DNA of 64,000 bases, from NCBI GenBank assembly GCA_002394685.1, contig DGUP01000067.1, positions 1 through 64,000 of the forward strand, written 5' to 3'. Positions 52,156-62,135 of the stretch are shown piece after piece. The notes under the pieces are model-generated. The model worked only from the letters and a program-made list of their open reading frames with translations, made no database searches and was not told the DNA's origin. The DNA comes from Treponema sp. UBA4307. GTDB lineage: Bacteria > Spirochaetota > Spirochaetia > Treponematales > Treponemataceae. Made by a program: the position numbers and the translations under genes. Numbering within the stretch: position 1 is the stretch's first letter; the number at the start of each line of letters is the position of its first letter.

Positions 52156-55100
52156 ATGGCAAATACATTAAAGACAATTTCGCTTGAATCTCTTTTAGAA
52201 TCTTCTGAAGCAATCCACAATGCAGTGCTGACTGTTGCAGACGGATGTGATACAGCAGAACTTCAGAAAAATACATTCCCCGTTGAAATAAAAGGTTCAA
52301 GAGGCAGTTTAAACTCGTTTTTTATTCGCCTTCTTCATAAAAGAATACTTTTCAGTACCAAAAGTGACAGACAATTTTTAAACAAAAAAAGCCCCGCAAA
52401 AGATTATTTTATTGTAGTTCCTACAAGCAGGGAAGCTGATGAAGTTGAATCAGATTTAAATACAATCTTTAAGGGACAGGCCCAGATATTTAAGATGCCC
52501 TGGTGGGGAATGATTCCTTACAAGGCTGCTGCTCAGAATTCCATCGTTTTTGGAAAAAGAGCAGCTGTATTCTCTCACCTTACAATGCGAAATTACGATG
52601 TGGAACATCCAAGAATCTTTATTTTTGACCAGCGTTCCCTTATGGCTCCCGTTCCTTCTCCAAAGTATGAAAGAAATCTGATTCTTGAATTAAAAAAAGG
52701 GCAGTCTCTGGACATTAAGGAACTGGAAGAAAAAATCAGTGAAATGGGATATTTGAGAGTTTCAAGGGTATCTGTTCATGGAGAATTTGCAGTTCGTGGT
52801 GAAGTAATTGATATTTTTATGCCTGGTGATTCCTATGCAACCCGTATTCAGTTTGATTTTGATCAGATAGAAAAAATCAGGACTTTTGAAGCAGAAACTC
52901 AGGTCTCTCAGGAAACTCTGGATTCAGTTTTAATCTATCCAATGAAAGAAGTTGTATGGACAGATGAACTTATTGCAAACCTTGAAAAGGCCCTTGAAAA
53001 AGAAAATTCTGGTATTCAAAATGATTTTGCCCAGTACGATGCAAGACGTAAAAGTGGTACCCTTGATTTATCTCAAAAAGAAAATGATTCATCTGATGAT
53101 ATGGATAATCATGAAGATGATGAAGAACGAAAAAATAATGGCGGAGAAAATATACGTCTTTCCTTTACAAAAGCCGCTCTCCAGAAACAGGAAGAAATTT
53201 TAACAGAGCTTTCCGTGAATAAAGAATGCGAGGGGGAAGAATTTTATTACGGTTTTATTTTTGATAAAAAATATTCCCTGCTGGATTATATTTCTAAAGA
53301 TTCCCTGGTATTTTTCTATGATTATGACCGCCTTAATAACAGTCCGGAAATGATTCTGAATGAATACAATTTCCGTTATAGGGAAGCCCGTCAGGAATGG
53401 CCTGTTTTTCCTCCTAAAGCAATGCTTTTTGATTTTGAGCAGCTTATGGAGAAAACGGAAAATGGTGTATTCTTCCGTCTTTTTAACAATCTTGATGAAA
53501 AAACTTCAGACTCTATAAATGCAACTGAATCTGGGAATTTAACTGATAAATCTTCTGAAAATCAGGAAGTCCCGGAAAACAATGTGAACATGAATCCTGA
53601 AATTACAGATGAAGGCAATCTGAAAGTTGTAAATACTGAAGCCACAATAGATTATCTCAGAGGGCAGAGAAGTGAAGAGGAAGAGAAAGAAATCATTCAC
53701 TTTAATACCAGTCTGGATCTTCTTGCAAATGTAGGACAAAGCTATTTTGGTAATATTAATTATCTGAAAGAACAGCTTACTGAATTCCAGAAAGATAAAT
53801 GGCATATTTTTGTTTTTGCTGATAACAAGAATCAGTCCCTTCGTCTTAGGGAAGTCTTTAAGGAATTTGTTGAAGTTGAAGACAAAAAAATATTTCCTGT
53901 AGAAATTTATCCGGAACCAGTTACCCAGGGCTTTACACTGCCGGATGAAAAACTTCTTGTAATACAGGAAAATGAAATCTTTGGAAGAAGAAAAGCCCAG
54001 CCGAAAGCAAATAGAAATGTAAAATCCAGGGCAATTGATACATTTATTGAACTTAAGCCAGGCGATTATATTGTTCACGTAAATTATGGAATTGGTCTCT
54101 TCAAAGGAATTGAACGTATTAAATCAATGGGTATGGAAAGAGACTATATTAAACTTGAATATGCTGATCAGGAATATGCTTTCGTTCCGATTGAGCAGCT
54201 TAATATGGTTCAGCGTTACATTGGTGGAGGAGACAATCGTAAACCGGCAATAGACAAACTTGGTTCCAGAAGCTGGGCAAACAGAAAGGCTAAAGTTAAT
54301 GCAAAAGTAGAAGAAATTGCTGAAAAATTAATTGATCTGTACTCAAAACGTCAGGCTTCAAGAGGCTATCCTTTCCCAAAAGATACAGAATGGCAGGCAG
54401 CCTTTGAAGCTGCATTCCCTTATGAAGATACTCCGGATCAGTTTCAGGCAACTCAGGATATCAGACAGGATATGGAATCTCCGGTTCCAATGGATCGCCT
54501 TGTCTGTGGAGATGTAGGTTATGGAAAAACTGAAATCGCCATGAGAGCTGCCTTTAAGGCTGTTATGGGAGGAAAACAAGTTGCATTTCTTGCACCTACA
54601 ACAATTCTTGCAGAACAGCATTACGAAAATGCAAAAGAACGGTTTAAGAATTTCCCTGTAAAGATTGCTCATCTTTCAAGATTTGTTCCTCCTGCAGAAC
54701 AAAAGAAAATTCTTGAAAAGCTTGCAGAAGGAAAAATCGATCTTTTAATTGGAACTCATAGAATTATTCAGAAAGATGTAATATACAGGGATCTTGGACT
54801 TTTTATTGTTGATGAAGAACAACGCTTTGGCGTAAAAGATAAAGAAAGGCTTAAGGAATTAAAAACAAATATTGACTGTCTGGCAATGTCTGCTACACCA
54901 ATTCCGAGAACCCTTCATATGAGTCTTCTGAAAATCCGGGATATGTCTGTTCTTGCAACAGCCCCTCAAAGTCGAATTCCTGTGCAGACCTTTATTGAAG
55001 AATTCAATGATGATAAAGTTGCAGCTGCAATTCGTGCTGAAGTAAAACGTGGAGGTCAGGTTTTCTATCTTCATAACAGGGTTGAAGATTTAACAGATGT

Positions 55101-56049
55101 TGTTGCCAGACTTCAGAAACTTCTTCCTGAACTGTTAATTGATTATGCCCATGGACAAATGACAAGCAGTGAACTGGATGATATTTTCCGTCGTTTCAAA
55201 ATGGGAGGATTTCATGTACTTGTTTCTACAACAATTATCGAAAATGGTATCGACATTCCTAATGTAAATACAATCATAATAGACAGGGCTGATATGTACG
55301 GAGTAAGCCAGTTGTACCAGCTTAGAGGAAGAGTAGGACGAAGTGATAAAAAAGCCTATGCATATCTTTTCTATCCTCAGGGAAAGTCCTTGAACGAAAT
55401 TGCAATGAAGCGTCTCCAGGTTATATCAGATTTTACTGAACTGGGCTCTGGTTTTAAAATTGCCATGAAGGATATGGAAATCCGAGGAGCAGGAAATCTT
55501 CTTGGAAAGGATCAGTCTGGAGAAGTTTATTCAGTTGGATTTGATATGTATCTTACACTGTTAAATTCTGCAATTGAACGGTTAACTAAAAGCGGATGGC
55601 AGCAGGATGATGAACTTCTTCTTGAACTTGAATACACTGGCTTTATTCCAAATACATATATTGATGAACCTGAAATTAAAATGGAAATCTATAAGAAGAT
55701 TGCATCAATAAAGGAAGAAAGTGAGTATATAGAAACCCTTAACGAACTTGAAGATAGATTCGGACCAATTCCAGATGAAGTTAACAGTCTGATGAGTATT
55801 GCAAAAATTAAGATTTTGTGCAGAAAACTTAAGATCGATTCTCTTAAAGAAAGGCGCGGGGTAGTGACAATACTTTTCAATAAAAAGGCTAATATTTCTA
55901 TTGATAAACTTATGGCTCTTTTGAAAACAAATGCAAATAAGATTAAGATGAATCCAAAAAATACTTATGAAATGCAGATGTTTATTGAAAACATTGACTT
56001 GAATACAAAAACGGACTTCATCAGGGAAAAGCTGGAAATGCTTCTTTAG
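52156..56049 (+). CDS. mfd: Transcription-repair coupling factor
   Basis: It releases stalled RNA polymerase and recruits UvrA to lesions. An N-terminal UvrB-like part (~55-290), an RNA polymerase interaction region (~640-710, IVHVNYGIGLFKGIERI), RecG-like helicase motifs (GDVGYGKTE ~785, DEEQRFG ~888, SATPIPRTLHM ~912) and the C-terminal D7 (~1190-1290) are in order. At 1297 residues it is longer than E. coli Mfd because of two acidic low-complexity insertions (~295-330, ~448-497). A TATAAT at 52141-52146 lies so close to the ATG that the mRNA may be nearly leaderless. Confidence 0.96.
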   Translation: MANTLKTISLESLLESSEAIHNAVLTVADGCDTAELQKNTFPVEIKGSRGSLNSFFIRLLHKRILFSTKSDRQFLNKKSPAKDYFIVVPTSREADEVESDLNTIFKGQAQIFKMPWWGMIPYKAAAQNSIVFGKRAAVFSHLTMRNYDVEHPRIFIFDQRSLMAPVPSPKYERNLILELKKGQSLDIKELEEKISEMGYLRVSRVSVHGEFAVRGEVIDIFMPGDSYATRIQFDFDQIEKIRTFEAETQVSQETLDSVLIYPMKEVVWTDELIANLEKALEKENSGIQNDFAQYDARRKSGTLDLSQKENDSSDDMDNHEDDEERKNNGGENIRLSFTKAALQKQEEILTELSVNKECEGEEFYYGFIFDKKYSLLDYISKDSLVFFYDYDRLNNSPEMILNEYNFRYREARQEWPVFPPKAMLFDFEQLMEKTENGVFFRLFNNLDEKTSDSINATESGNLTDKSSENQEVPENNVNMNPEITDEGNLKVVNTEATIDYLRGQRSEEEEKEIIHFNTSLDLLANVGQSYFGNINYLKEQLTEFQKDKWHIFVFADNKNQSLRLREVFKEFVEVEDKKIFPVEIYPEPVTQGFTLPDEKLLVIQENEIFGRRKAQPKANRNVKSRAIDTFIELKPGDYIVHVNYGIGLFKGIERIKSMGMERDYIKLEYADQEYAFVPIEQLNMVQRYIGGGDNRKPAIDKLGSRSWANRKAKVNAKVEEIAEKLIDLYSKRQASRGYPFPKDTEWQAAFEAAFPYEDTPDQFQATQDIRQDMESPVPMDRLVCGDVGYGKTEIAMRAAFKAVMGGKQVAFLAPTTILAEQHYENAKERFKNFPVKIAHLSRFVPPAEQKKILEKLAEGKIDLLIGTHRIIQKDVIYRDLGLFIVDEEQRFGVKDKERLKELKTNIDCLAMSATPIPRTLHMSLLKIRDMSVLATAPQSRIPVQTFIEEFNDDKVAAAIRAEVKRGGQVFYLHNRVEDLTDVVARLQKLLPELLIDYAHGQMTSSELDDIFRRFKMGGFHVLVSTTIIENGIDIPNVNTIIIDRADMYGVSQLYQLRGRVGRSDKKAYAYLFYPQGKSLNEIAMKRLQVISDFTELGSGFKIAMKDMEIRGAGNLLGKDQSGEVYSVGFDMYLTLLNSAIERLTKSGWQQDDELLLELEYTGFIPNTYIDEPEIKMEIYKKIASIKEESEYIETLNELEDRFGPIPDEVNSLMSIAKIKILCRKLKIDSLKERRGVVTILFNKKANISIDKLMALLKTNANKIKMNPKNTYEMQMFIENIDLNTKTDFIREKLEMLL

Positions 56050-56083
56050 TTTTTATGATTGATTTTTGTAAGGAAGATTTTTC

Positions 56084-56560
56084 ATGAAAGAAAATGATAA
56101 TCAGTTGAACCTTCAGGACCTTATAGAGTCTCGTTTTTGGGAACATAAATCAATAAAGGATTTATCACAAAAAGAATGGGAAGCTCTTTGTGACGGTTGT
56201 GGCAAATGCTGCTTCAGAAAATATGTTGAAGGCCATTTTAAAAATAAAAGAACTTATCTGACCAGGATTGCCTGTGACTGCCTCAATTTGGAAAATGGGC
56301 TTTGTTCATGTTATCTGAATCGTTTTGCAATTCAAAAAGACTGTATTCAGTTGAACGTAAGAAAACTTAAGAATTTTAAATGGCTGCCGGAAACTTGTTC
56401 TTACAGAGTTTTTTACGAAAAAGGTGTATTACCTGATTTTCATCCTCTCTTGAACGGGGGCAGTTTTGAAAATGTTCCAAAAATCTGTAACCCTGTTCAT
56501 GAAAAGGATGTTGATTTTAACGATAATTCATATATGGATTTTGTAATCGAAATTCAGTAA
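56084..56560 (+). CDS. YcgN/UPF0260 cysteine-cluster protein
   Basis: 158 residues. CDGCGKCCFRKY (~37-48) and further Cys (ACDCLNLENGLCSCY) follow the YkgJ/YcgN metal- or FeS-binding pattern. KDCIQL and WLPETCSYR are UPF0260 signatures. The role is unknown for the family. It is probably co-transcribed with mfd and ends 3 bases before the convergent barrel gene. Confidence 0.85.
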   Translation: MKENDNQLNLQDLIESRFWEHKSIKDLSQKEWEALCDGCGKCCFRKYVEGHFKNKRTYLTRIACDCLNLENGLCSCYLNRFAIQKDCIQLNVRKLKNFKWLPETCSYRVFYEKGVLPDFHPLLNGGSFENVPKICNPVHEKDVDFNDNSYMDFVIEIQ

Positions 56561-56563
56561 AAA

Positions 56564-58126
56564 TCAGTAGTGAAGTCCAATTCCAATATAAATTTCATAT
56601 GCGCTTACATCCCGGCGCCAGGAACTTTCATAAAAGTTTGTTTTTGAAAGGAAGAGATTTCCCAAATCAAAGCCAAGACTTCCTCTAACAACAATTCCCT
56701 TCCATTTTTCAGGATAAACCAGAACTTCAAAACCTGCTGAGTAATATCCGTCTGCAGGATGGAAATTTCTTCCAGATGCAGGATTGCTTGTAAGGGCCAT
56801 GTCAATAAATGGACTTAACTGGACATCAAAGTTTAAATTTGACCAGAAATGACTGTCAGTAAATTTAGTCCAGTCCCAGGTAAAGAGCTTAACTGGAAAA
56901 TCCATATTCAAAAGAATTACTGATTCAACATTAAGGGCAATTTCTTCGTCATAGCCTGTTTCTGGAGCAAAACGGGTTTCGTCCCTTATTCCGCGAAGGT
57001 ATTCTCCCACCTTGTAATATGGGCTTTTTTCGCTCTGGATAAATCCATAAAGTCTTCCGGCTAAAGCAAAACGGTTAAATGCTTTGAATGCCTGCATATT
57101 GAATGAAGCTCCTGGTACACTGGCCTGCTGCTGGAAATTGTACCCATAATATGCAGAAACATCAGCGTACCAGCCTTCCCTGAAATTTCCAAACCAGTTA
57201 ATGTCATCGGCTTTAAACTGTACCCCTGTTTTTACGACTGGACTTGAAAGATTGTAGTTTGACTGTGAAATTCCATTATAATCATAATTAATGGTAAAAT
57301 CAGCATATGGAATCAAATACAGTTTTGTGTAGTCCATTGTTTCGTAAACAGTAACCGGAAGTGAGAAAGTAAACTGATTTCCAAAGTATAAACTGTCCCC
57401 ATAAACTTCAAAATCCAGTTCTTTTCCAATTCGCTGCAGAGCCTGGAAATTAAGTGACAGTTTTTCAAATGGAAGTGTAAAGTCAACTCCTGTTTCAGCA
57501 AAGAATTCAGGACTGGTCTGACCAATTGTATAACTAAATTCATAATCATTAATCCATTTACCATCCAAAGGTCCCAGCTTGAAAGGCATGTCATAATCAA
57601 GATCAAATCCAAATTGATAATTGATCTGGTCTGATTCTCCGCTGGACAAAAAAGCTACATATGCATCAGCATTAAACTCGCTTAAAGTTCCAAGAAAATT
57701 AGTATCTTTTGCCTTTAACTTAATCGAAAAACCGCTGGAAGAAGAATACTTTGGATATGGGAGAATAAGCAGATGCTTTGAGTCAACTGTAGTAATATGA
57801 AGTGTTATTTCAGTAATATCATCCTCAACATTTACTTCCTTGACCTGATCATCACTTATGTCCACAAGAGCGTAAATTTCGTATTCAATTTCAGCAGATT
57901 CAAAGTTACGCTGATTCAATAAGGCCTGTTTAAGTCCTTCAACATAAGCAGAAAGTTCTTCTTCTGTCTGGAAAACGATTGTCTTATCAACAGGAACACG
58001 CTGTTCAAGAGCAAATTGTTTTGTCATTCCTGTAATATCATATTCAACTTTTGTAATCTGATATTTATTTGCAAAAACTGACATTGAAAGAAATAAAGTT
58101 GTAAAAAGTAAAATAAATCTTTTCAT
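56564..58126 (-). CDS. Omp85-like outer-membrane barrel with one POTRA-like domain
   Basis: Signal peptide (MKRFILLFTTLFLSMSVFA). Residues ~20-105 look like a single POTRA-type domain (YQITKVEYDITG ... LLNQRNFESAEIEYE). The remaining ~400 residues alternate polar and aromatic residues in amphipathic strands. The end IYIGIGLHY carries a terminal aromatic as in barrel assembly signals. It resembles surface-antigen (BamA/TamA) barrels but with fewer POTRA repeats. A translocation or assembly role is possible but not shown. Confidence 0.6.
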   Translation of the reverse strand: MKRFILLFTTLFLSMSVFANKYQITKVEYDITGMTKQFALEQRVPVDKTIVFQTEEELSAYVEGLKQALLNQRNFESAEIEYEIYALVDISDDQVKEVNVEDDITEITLHITTVDSKHLLILPYPKYSSSSGFSIKLKAKDTNFLGTLSEFNADAYVAFLSSGESDQINYQFGFDLDYDMPFKLGPLDGKWINDYEFSYTIGQTSPEFFAETGVDFTLPFEKLSLNFQALQRIGKELDFEVYGDSLYFGNQFTFSLPVTVYETMDYTKLYLIPYADFTINYDYNGISQSNYNLSSPVVKTGVQFKADDINWFGNFREGWYADVSAYYGYNFQQQASVPGASFNMQAFKAFNRFALAGRLYGFIQSEKSPYYKVGEYLRGIRDETRFAPETGYDEEIALNVESVILLNMDFPVKLFTWDWTKFTDSHFWSNLNFDVQLSPFIDMALTSNPASGRNFHPADGYYSAGFEVLVYPEKWKGIVVRGSLGFDLGNLFLSKTNFYESSWRRDVSAYEIYIGIGLHY

Positions 58127-58318
58127 AACCTAATATTATAGGATTTATTTTAAATAATAAATAGAGGAAAGGCCTTTATTCTCCTTCAGACACTCTATTT
58201 ACCATAACAGTATATTATTTTTTTTATTATTGGAGAAAATTGATATTCTTGATAATATGAAGTTAGGTTTAGTTCGAATTGGCTTGCTGATGGAGCATTA
58301 ATGCCCAAGGAGAAAAGT

Positions 58319-58828
58319 ATGAGAACTGCAATAATTTATGCATCTGTGCATCACAAGAATACTGAAAAACTTGTGAAAGCTATTGAGGAAAGAGTTCCTG
58401 ACGTGACTCTCTTTGACGCCAAATCGGTTATCCTGAAGGATTTGAGCAAGTTTGATTTAATTGGAGCAGCTTCAGGAATTTTTTATGGTAGAATGCATAA
58501 GTCTGTTATCCAGTTTCTGGATAATAATCTTCCTGAACATAAGAAAGGCTTTATTATTTACACCAGCGGTGCCTATTCTGATAACTACGGTATGGATGCA
58601 GCAATGATTTTTAAAAACATGGGGTGTCCGATCGTAGGAAAATTCAACTGCAGGGGATATGATACTTTTGGTCCTTTTAAACTTGTTGGAGGCTTAAATA
58701 AAGACCATCCGGATGCAGATGAAATAGAAGCAGCCGTTCAGTTTGTAGCAGGAATTACAAGAACAGATTTATCCCGGGAATATCTGAAATCAGAAGAAAA
58801 AAGGGAACCTGATTTAGTTTACGGTTGA
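58319..58828 (+). CDS. Flavodoxin family protein
   Basis: Flavodoxin-fold protein of 169 residues: TAIIYASVHHKNTEKLV (~3-19) is the FMN phosphate loop, with GAASGIFYGRMHKSV and IIYTSGAYSDNYG further on. ATG 58319 with AAGGAG at six bases was preferred to ATG 58301. A 14-codon frame (58257-58301) ends there and may be a leader, with no strong support. The remaining ~130 bases upstream (58127-58256) are AT-rich. Confidence 0.85.
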   Translation: MRTAIIYASVHHKNTEKLVKAIEERVPDVTLFDAKSVILKDLSKFDLIGAASGIFYGRMHKSVIQFLDNNLPEHKKGFIIYTSGAYSDNYGMDAAMIFKNMGCPIVGKFNCRGYDTFGPFKLVGGLNKDHPDADEIEAAVQFVAGITRTDLSREYLKSEEKREPDLVYG

Positions 58829-58832
58829 GATT

Positions 58833-59408
58833 TTATAAAGAGAAGGTTATTCCAAAAGTTAAATCTGTTCCGTAAAAAATGTACAGAATGTCATTTACAG
58901 TGGCGGATGCCAGACAGGGACCGAATGCAATTGTTCCCTTAAAAGGTTTCTGCCACCTGTATACAAGTTGAAGGGAGCAGGCTGTCATTAAAGAAAAATT
59001 TTCCTCTCTAACTTTTGAAAGTATATTTGTATCAAAATACTCAGTAGTTAAATGCAGAATACCTAAGTCCATTAAAGTTTTGATTTCAAGACTTGAGTTA
59101 TTTTTGAATGTAGTCAGTTTATAACTGGCATTAAGATTTGCAGCCAGTGCTTGAAATGGATAAATGTAAAGGGAAGCCCCGGTTCCAAGTGACCATTTTT
59201 CAGAACAATCAAAAACATAAGTTAATCTTACCGGACCAGCAATTAAATAGGGTAAATCCAGAAAATCAGTTGAAAAATAAGTATAATCCAATTCATTTTC
59301 CGTTTTTGCAAAAGCAGTTTTTAGACCTGTTTCCAGTTCCAGGGATTGAGAAAAAAGCATGCTGGAAAACATAAATATAAATAATGAAATAATCAGTTTT
59401 TTCTTCAT
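58833..59408 (-). CDS. Small exported beta-barrel-like protein
   Basis: 191 residues with signal peptide (MKKKLIISLFIFMFSSMLFSQ). The rest alternates in short amphipathic strands (FSLMTACSLQLVYRWQKPF, TDLTFGITFSL) as in 8- to 10-strand outer-membrane barrels. No sequence family was recognised. It overlaps the upstream hydrolase gene by 4 bases (ATGA), so the two are coupled. Confidence 0.55.
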   Translation of the reverse strand: MKKKLIISLFIFMFSSMLFSQSLELETGLKTAFAKTENELDYTYFSTDFLDLPYLIAGPVRLTYVFDCSEKWSLGTGASLYIYPFQALAANLNASYKLTTFKNNSSLEIKTLMDLGILHLTTEYFDTNILSKVREENFSLMTACSLQLVYRWQKPFKGTIAFGPCLASATVNDILYIFYGTDLTFGITFSL

Positions 59409-60124
59409 TTTACAAAGTCTCCAATATAGTCTGCGGTAATAGACTGCTGTTCCTCTCTGCTGATGTCTGCTTCATTGTCACCGGACTGTTTTCCGTAGGA
59501 GCCGAAGTTTCCGTGATTCCCACCCTCAATTATGTATTCAGTATAATCATCCGGGAGATTTGATTTATTTTTCTTATAATTATCCATATTCATTACACCA
59601 TCATTTGAACCGTATATACATAGAACATTGAGGCCGGTTTCAGAAATGTCTTCTGTTGAATAGGCTGCCAGCAAAATAAGTCCCTTGTAGTCACTGAAGC
59701 AGGATGAAATATGTTTTGAAGCCATGGCTCCACCAAGAGAATGACCTCCCAGATACCAGTTTTTTATTTCAGGATAATCAATTAGATATTTTTCAGCTTC
59801 AGATATGTCAAGGATTGCCAGGTCATAAGGCATCTGGGGCAAAAAACATTTTATTCCATTTGATGCGCATTTTATCATCAGGGGAAGGTAGGCTGAATAA
59901 TCTACGGAGCCCCCTGGATAAAAAATAAGGGCAGTCTGACTTTCTTCAGGAGGATTTACGATAATTGTTGTGTTGTGATTTTCAAGAGTTACCCCAGGAG
60001 CCGCAAGGAGTAATTCTTCAATATCAAAATCTGCCTGATATGAGCAGGATGTAACTGTTAAAAGAATAAAAGAGAGTATAAGTATATGTGCAGTTTTCTT
60101 TTGCTTAAAAACATCTGTGAGCAT
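59405..60124 (-). CDS. Lipoprotein alpha/beta hydrolase
   Basis: Signal peptide with lipobox TVTSC, then an alpha/beta hydrolase domain: FYPGGSVDYSAYLPLM, the nucleophile elbow GGHSLGG, IYGSNDGV with the acid, and GGNHGNFGSYG with the catalytic His. It would act in the periplasm on an unknown ester or amide. ATG 60124 was chosen because the lipoprotein signal begins there; the frame also opens at TTG 60163. No ribosome binding site is clear. Confidence 0.78.
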   Translation of the reverse strand: MLTDVFKQKKTAHILILSFILLTVTSCSYQADFDIEELLLAAPGVTLENHNTTIIVNPPEESQTALIFYPGGSVDYSAYLPLMIKCASNGIKCFLPQMPYDLAILDISEAEKYLIDYPEIKNWYLGGHSLGGAMASKHISSCFSDYKGLILLAAYSTEDISETGLNVLCIYGSNDGVMNMDNYKKNKSNLPDDYTEYIIEGGNHGNFGSYGKQSGDNEADISREEQQSITADYIGDFVK

Positions 60125-60196
60125 AATAAAAATATATAAATTCTGAAATAAAAAATCAATCAAATGATAGTAATACTATCACTTATATATAAAAAA

Positions 60197-60217
60197 AAGA
60201 CCGGATAAACCGGCCTT
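60197..60217 (-). terminator. Terminator after the YqeY gene
   Basis: On the minus strand AAGGCCGG / CCGGTCTT (one G-T pair) with a 5-base loop is followed by TTTTTTTT. Confidence 0.8.
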
Positions 60218-60235
60218 GAAAGTATACGAATACTC

Positions 60236-60673
60236 TTATTTTGCAGTTAATTTTTCTACAAGATTCTTTGCTTCCTTCATGTCAAAACCTTCAATTGCTT
60301 TAAGTTTTGGCATAATGTTTTTCAGAACCCTCTGGTCTTCAGGAAGTTCAGCAAGAACTTTTTTTACAGCTTCTTCCATCGCTTCTGGACTCATCTGTTC
60401 AGGTAAGAAAGGCTGGAGAATTTTGATCTGTGCTTCAAGTTCTGAAGTATCTGCATTTCCTTTTTTATAGTCTTCAATTGTTCCTTCCAGTTCTGCTTTC
60501 ATTTTTTTTGCAGCTTTCCAGAAGTCTTCAGGCTTTTCATCACGGCGTTCATCGATTGTCATCTGCTTTACGGCATTCACCAGCAGAAGATATACATTTG
60601 CTTTTAAAGGATCACTTGCTCTAATTGTAAGTCTTTCCTTTGTCAATTCTTTCATAGATGTAGTTAATGGCAT
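60236..60673 (-). CDS. GatB/YqeY domain protein
   Basis: 145-residue helical protein of the YqeY family, related to the C-terminal tRNA-binding part of GatB. MKELTKERLTIRASDPLKAN, LEAQIKILQPFLPEQMS and KNIMPKLKAIEGFDMKEAKNLVEKL (split: NIMPKLKAIEGF, DMKEAKNLV) are typical. A role in tRNA amidation or tRNA binding is presumed for the family but unproven. It is a single-gene unit with its own terminator. Confidence 0.85.
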   Translation of the reverse strand: MPLTTSMKELTKERLTIRASDPLKANVYLLLVNAVKQMTIDERRDEKPEDFWKAAKKMKAELEGTIEDYKKGNADTSELEAQIKILQPFLPEQMSPEAMEEAVKKVLAELPEDQRVLKNIMPKLKAIEGFDMKEAKNLVEKLTAK

Positions 60674-60736
60674 GATTGTATCTCCATATTTTTATGATAA
60701 TAAAATAATACTTTTTTTTATTAAAGTGAATGATTT

Positions 60737-62101
60737 TCATTTGATTTTTCTTAATATTCTCAGCCAGTATTTTGGCAGGGAAAGATTATTCAAATCTGTC
60801 TGTGAAAACTTTCCTCCGTTTAAAATATCTTCCCATTGACCATCTTCTCCATTAATTTTAATGAAGTCTTCTTTTCCGGATTGATTAAACGCTGCGATAA
60901 TTTCTTCTTCAAAAAATGTTCTCTTAAAGGCAAGGCAGGTATTTGTTACTGCCAGCTGCTTATAATCTCCCATGCGAAGAGCCATTGAAGATGCCCTTAT
61001 TTTTGCAAACCGTTTAATTGTATTTTTCAAGTCTTCTCCCTTAATTTCAGGGCAGGCATAGGCTTCAAGTTTTTCGGTAAAAGGAGGAAGGGCTGGACGA
61101 AGCTGAAAATCCCCGTCAGCATTCCGGCTTCCTTTTAAGCCAAATTCACTTCCATAATAAATTGATGGAACTCCTGGAACTGTAAAAAGCAGTCCGTAAA
61201 GTGGGAATAAATACTCCTGTTTTTCTACAGTTGATGCCAGCCGGTTTACATCATGATTGTCTAAAAAATTATACAACTTAAGAAACTTATATCTGCCCTC
61301 TGGTCCGAATTCTTCGTTGAGACTCCATGCAACTTCAAACATATTTGCAGAATTGTAACTGGACCACATTCCTTTATAGAGCTGATAGTTTGTTACTGAA
61401 TCAAGCCTGCCTTCTTTTACCCAGTTATTGTAATCACCATGGACGACTTCCCCCATAAGCCAAAAATCTTCTTTTAAAGAAGAAGTAAACTTTTTAAGTT
61501 CATCCAGAAAATCCGGAGAAAGAACGTCTGCTGCATCCAGCCTTAAACCATCTATATGAAAATCCTTTATCCATTTTTCTACTGCTTTAAAAATGTGATC
61601 TCTTACCTGAAAATTATCTACATCAAGCTTAACTAAATCCATGCAGCCTGCCCATCCTTCATAAGTAAAATTATCTCCATAGGGGCTTTTTTGACCGAAA
61701 TTAATATTTTTATACCAGCAGGAATAGGGAGAACAAGGACCTTTTTCCTGAATATCTTTGAAGGCAAAAAAATCTCTCCCTGTATGATTAAAAACTGCAT
61801 CTACAATTACATTTATTCCTTTTTCATGACATTTTTCTGTAAAAAAAGCAAAATCCTGATTATTTCCCAGCCGCCGGTCAACATGATAATAATCCAATGT
61901 ATCGTAGCCATGGGAACTTGATTCAAATAGTGGTCCAATATAAATGGCATTAACTCCCAGATCTTTAATTTGTTCAAGCTGGTTTACAAGCTGGAGGAGC
62001 CTGTCTGATTTTGGTGAGCTAAAATCATTGCGGAAAGGGGCATTTGTCATTCCAAAAGGATAAATGTGGTAAAATACTGTATTCTGAATTTGATTTTTCA
62101 T
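60737..62101 (-). CDS. GH13 alpha-amylase family enzyme
   Basis: It hydrolyses or transfers alpha-glucans in the cytoplasm (no signal peptide). The four GH13 regions are clear: DAVFNH (~109), GLRLDAAD with the nucleophile (~199), GEVV with the acid (~232) and FLDNHD (~288). 454 residues, close to small maltodextrin glucosidase or cyclomaltodextrinase types. A TetR-type operator precedes it and the tetR gene is next, so sugar or stress control is likely. It belongs with glgA in glycogen use. Confidence 0.88.
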   Translation of the reverse strand: MKNQIQNTVFYHIYPFGMTNAPFRNDFSSPKSDRLLQLVNQLEQIKDLGVNAIYIGPLFESSSHGYDTLDYYHVDRRLGNNQDFAFFTEKCHEKGINVIVDAVFNHTGRDFFAFKDIQEKGPCSPYSCWYKNINFGQKSPYGDNFTYEGWAGCMDLVKLDVDNFQVRDHIFKAVEKWIKDFHIDGLRLDAADVLSPDFLDELKKFTSSLKEDFWLMGEVVHGDYNNWVKEGRLDSVTNYQLYKGMWSSYNSANMFEVAWSLNEEFGPEGRYKFLKLYNFLDNHDVNRLASTVEKQEYLFPLYGLLFTVPGVPSIYYGSEFGLKGSRNADGDFQLRPALPPFTEKLEAYACPEIKGEDLKNTIKRFAKIRASSMALRMGDYKQLAVTNTCLAFKRTFFEEEIIAAFNQSGKEDFIKINGEDGQWEDILNGGKFSQTDLNNLSLPKYWLRILRKIK

Positions 62102-62117
62102 CTTAAACTCCTTATAT

Positions 62118-62135
62118 ACCTACTAGTCGGTAGGT
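62118..62135. promoter_or_regulatory. TetR-type operator before the GH13 gene
   Basis: ACCTACTAGTCGGTAGGT, an inverted repeat of ACCTAC / GTAGGT, 16 bases before the GH13 start. It shares ACCTAC..T.CGGTA with the site in front of tetR. Confidence 0.65.

Noticed and set aside
53539..54078. 179-codon minus-strand frame inside mfd
   Set aside because: Phe/Lys-rich antisense shadow of a strongly conserved gene.
58257..58301. 14-codon leader frame before the flavodoxin gene
   Set aside because: No ribosome binding site at usable distance and no regulatory codon run; mentioned only in the gene entry.
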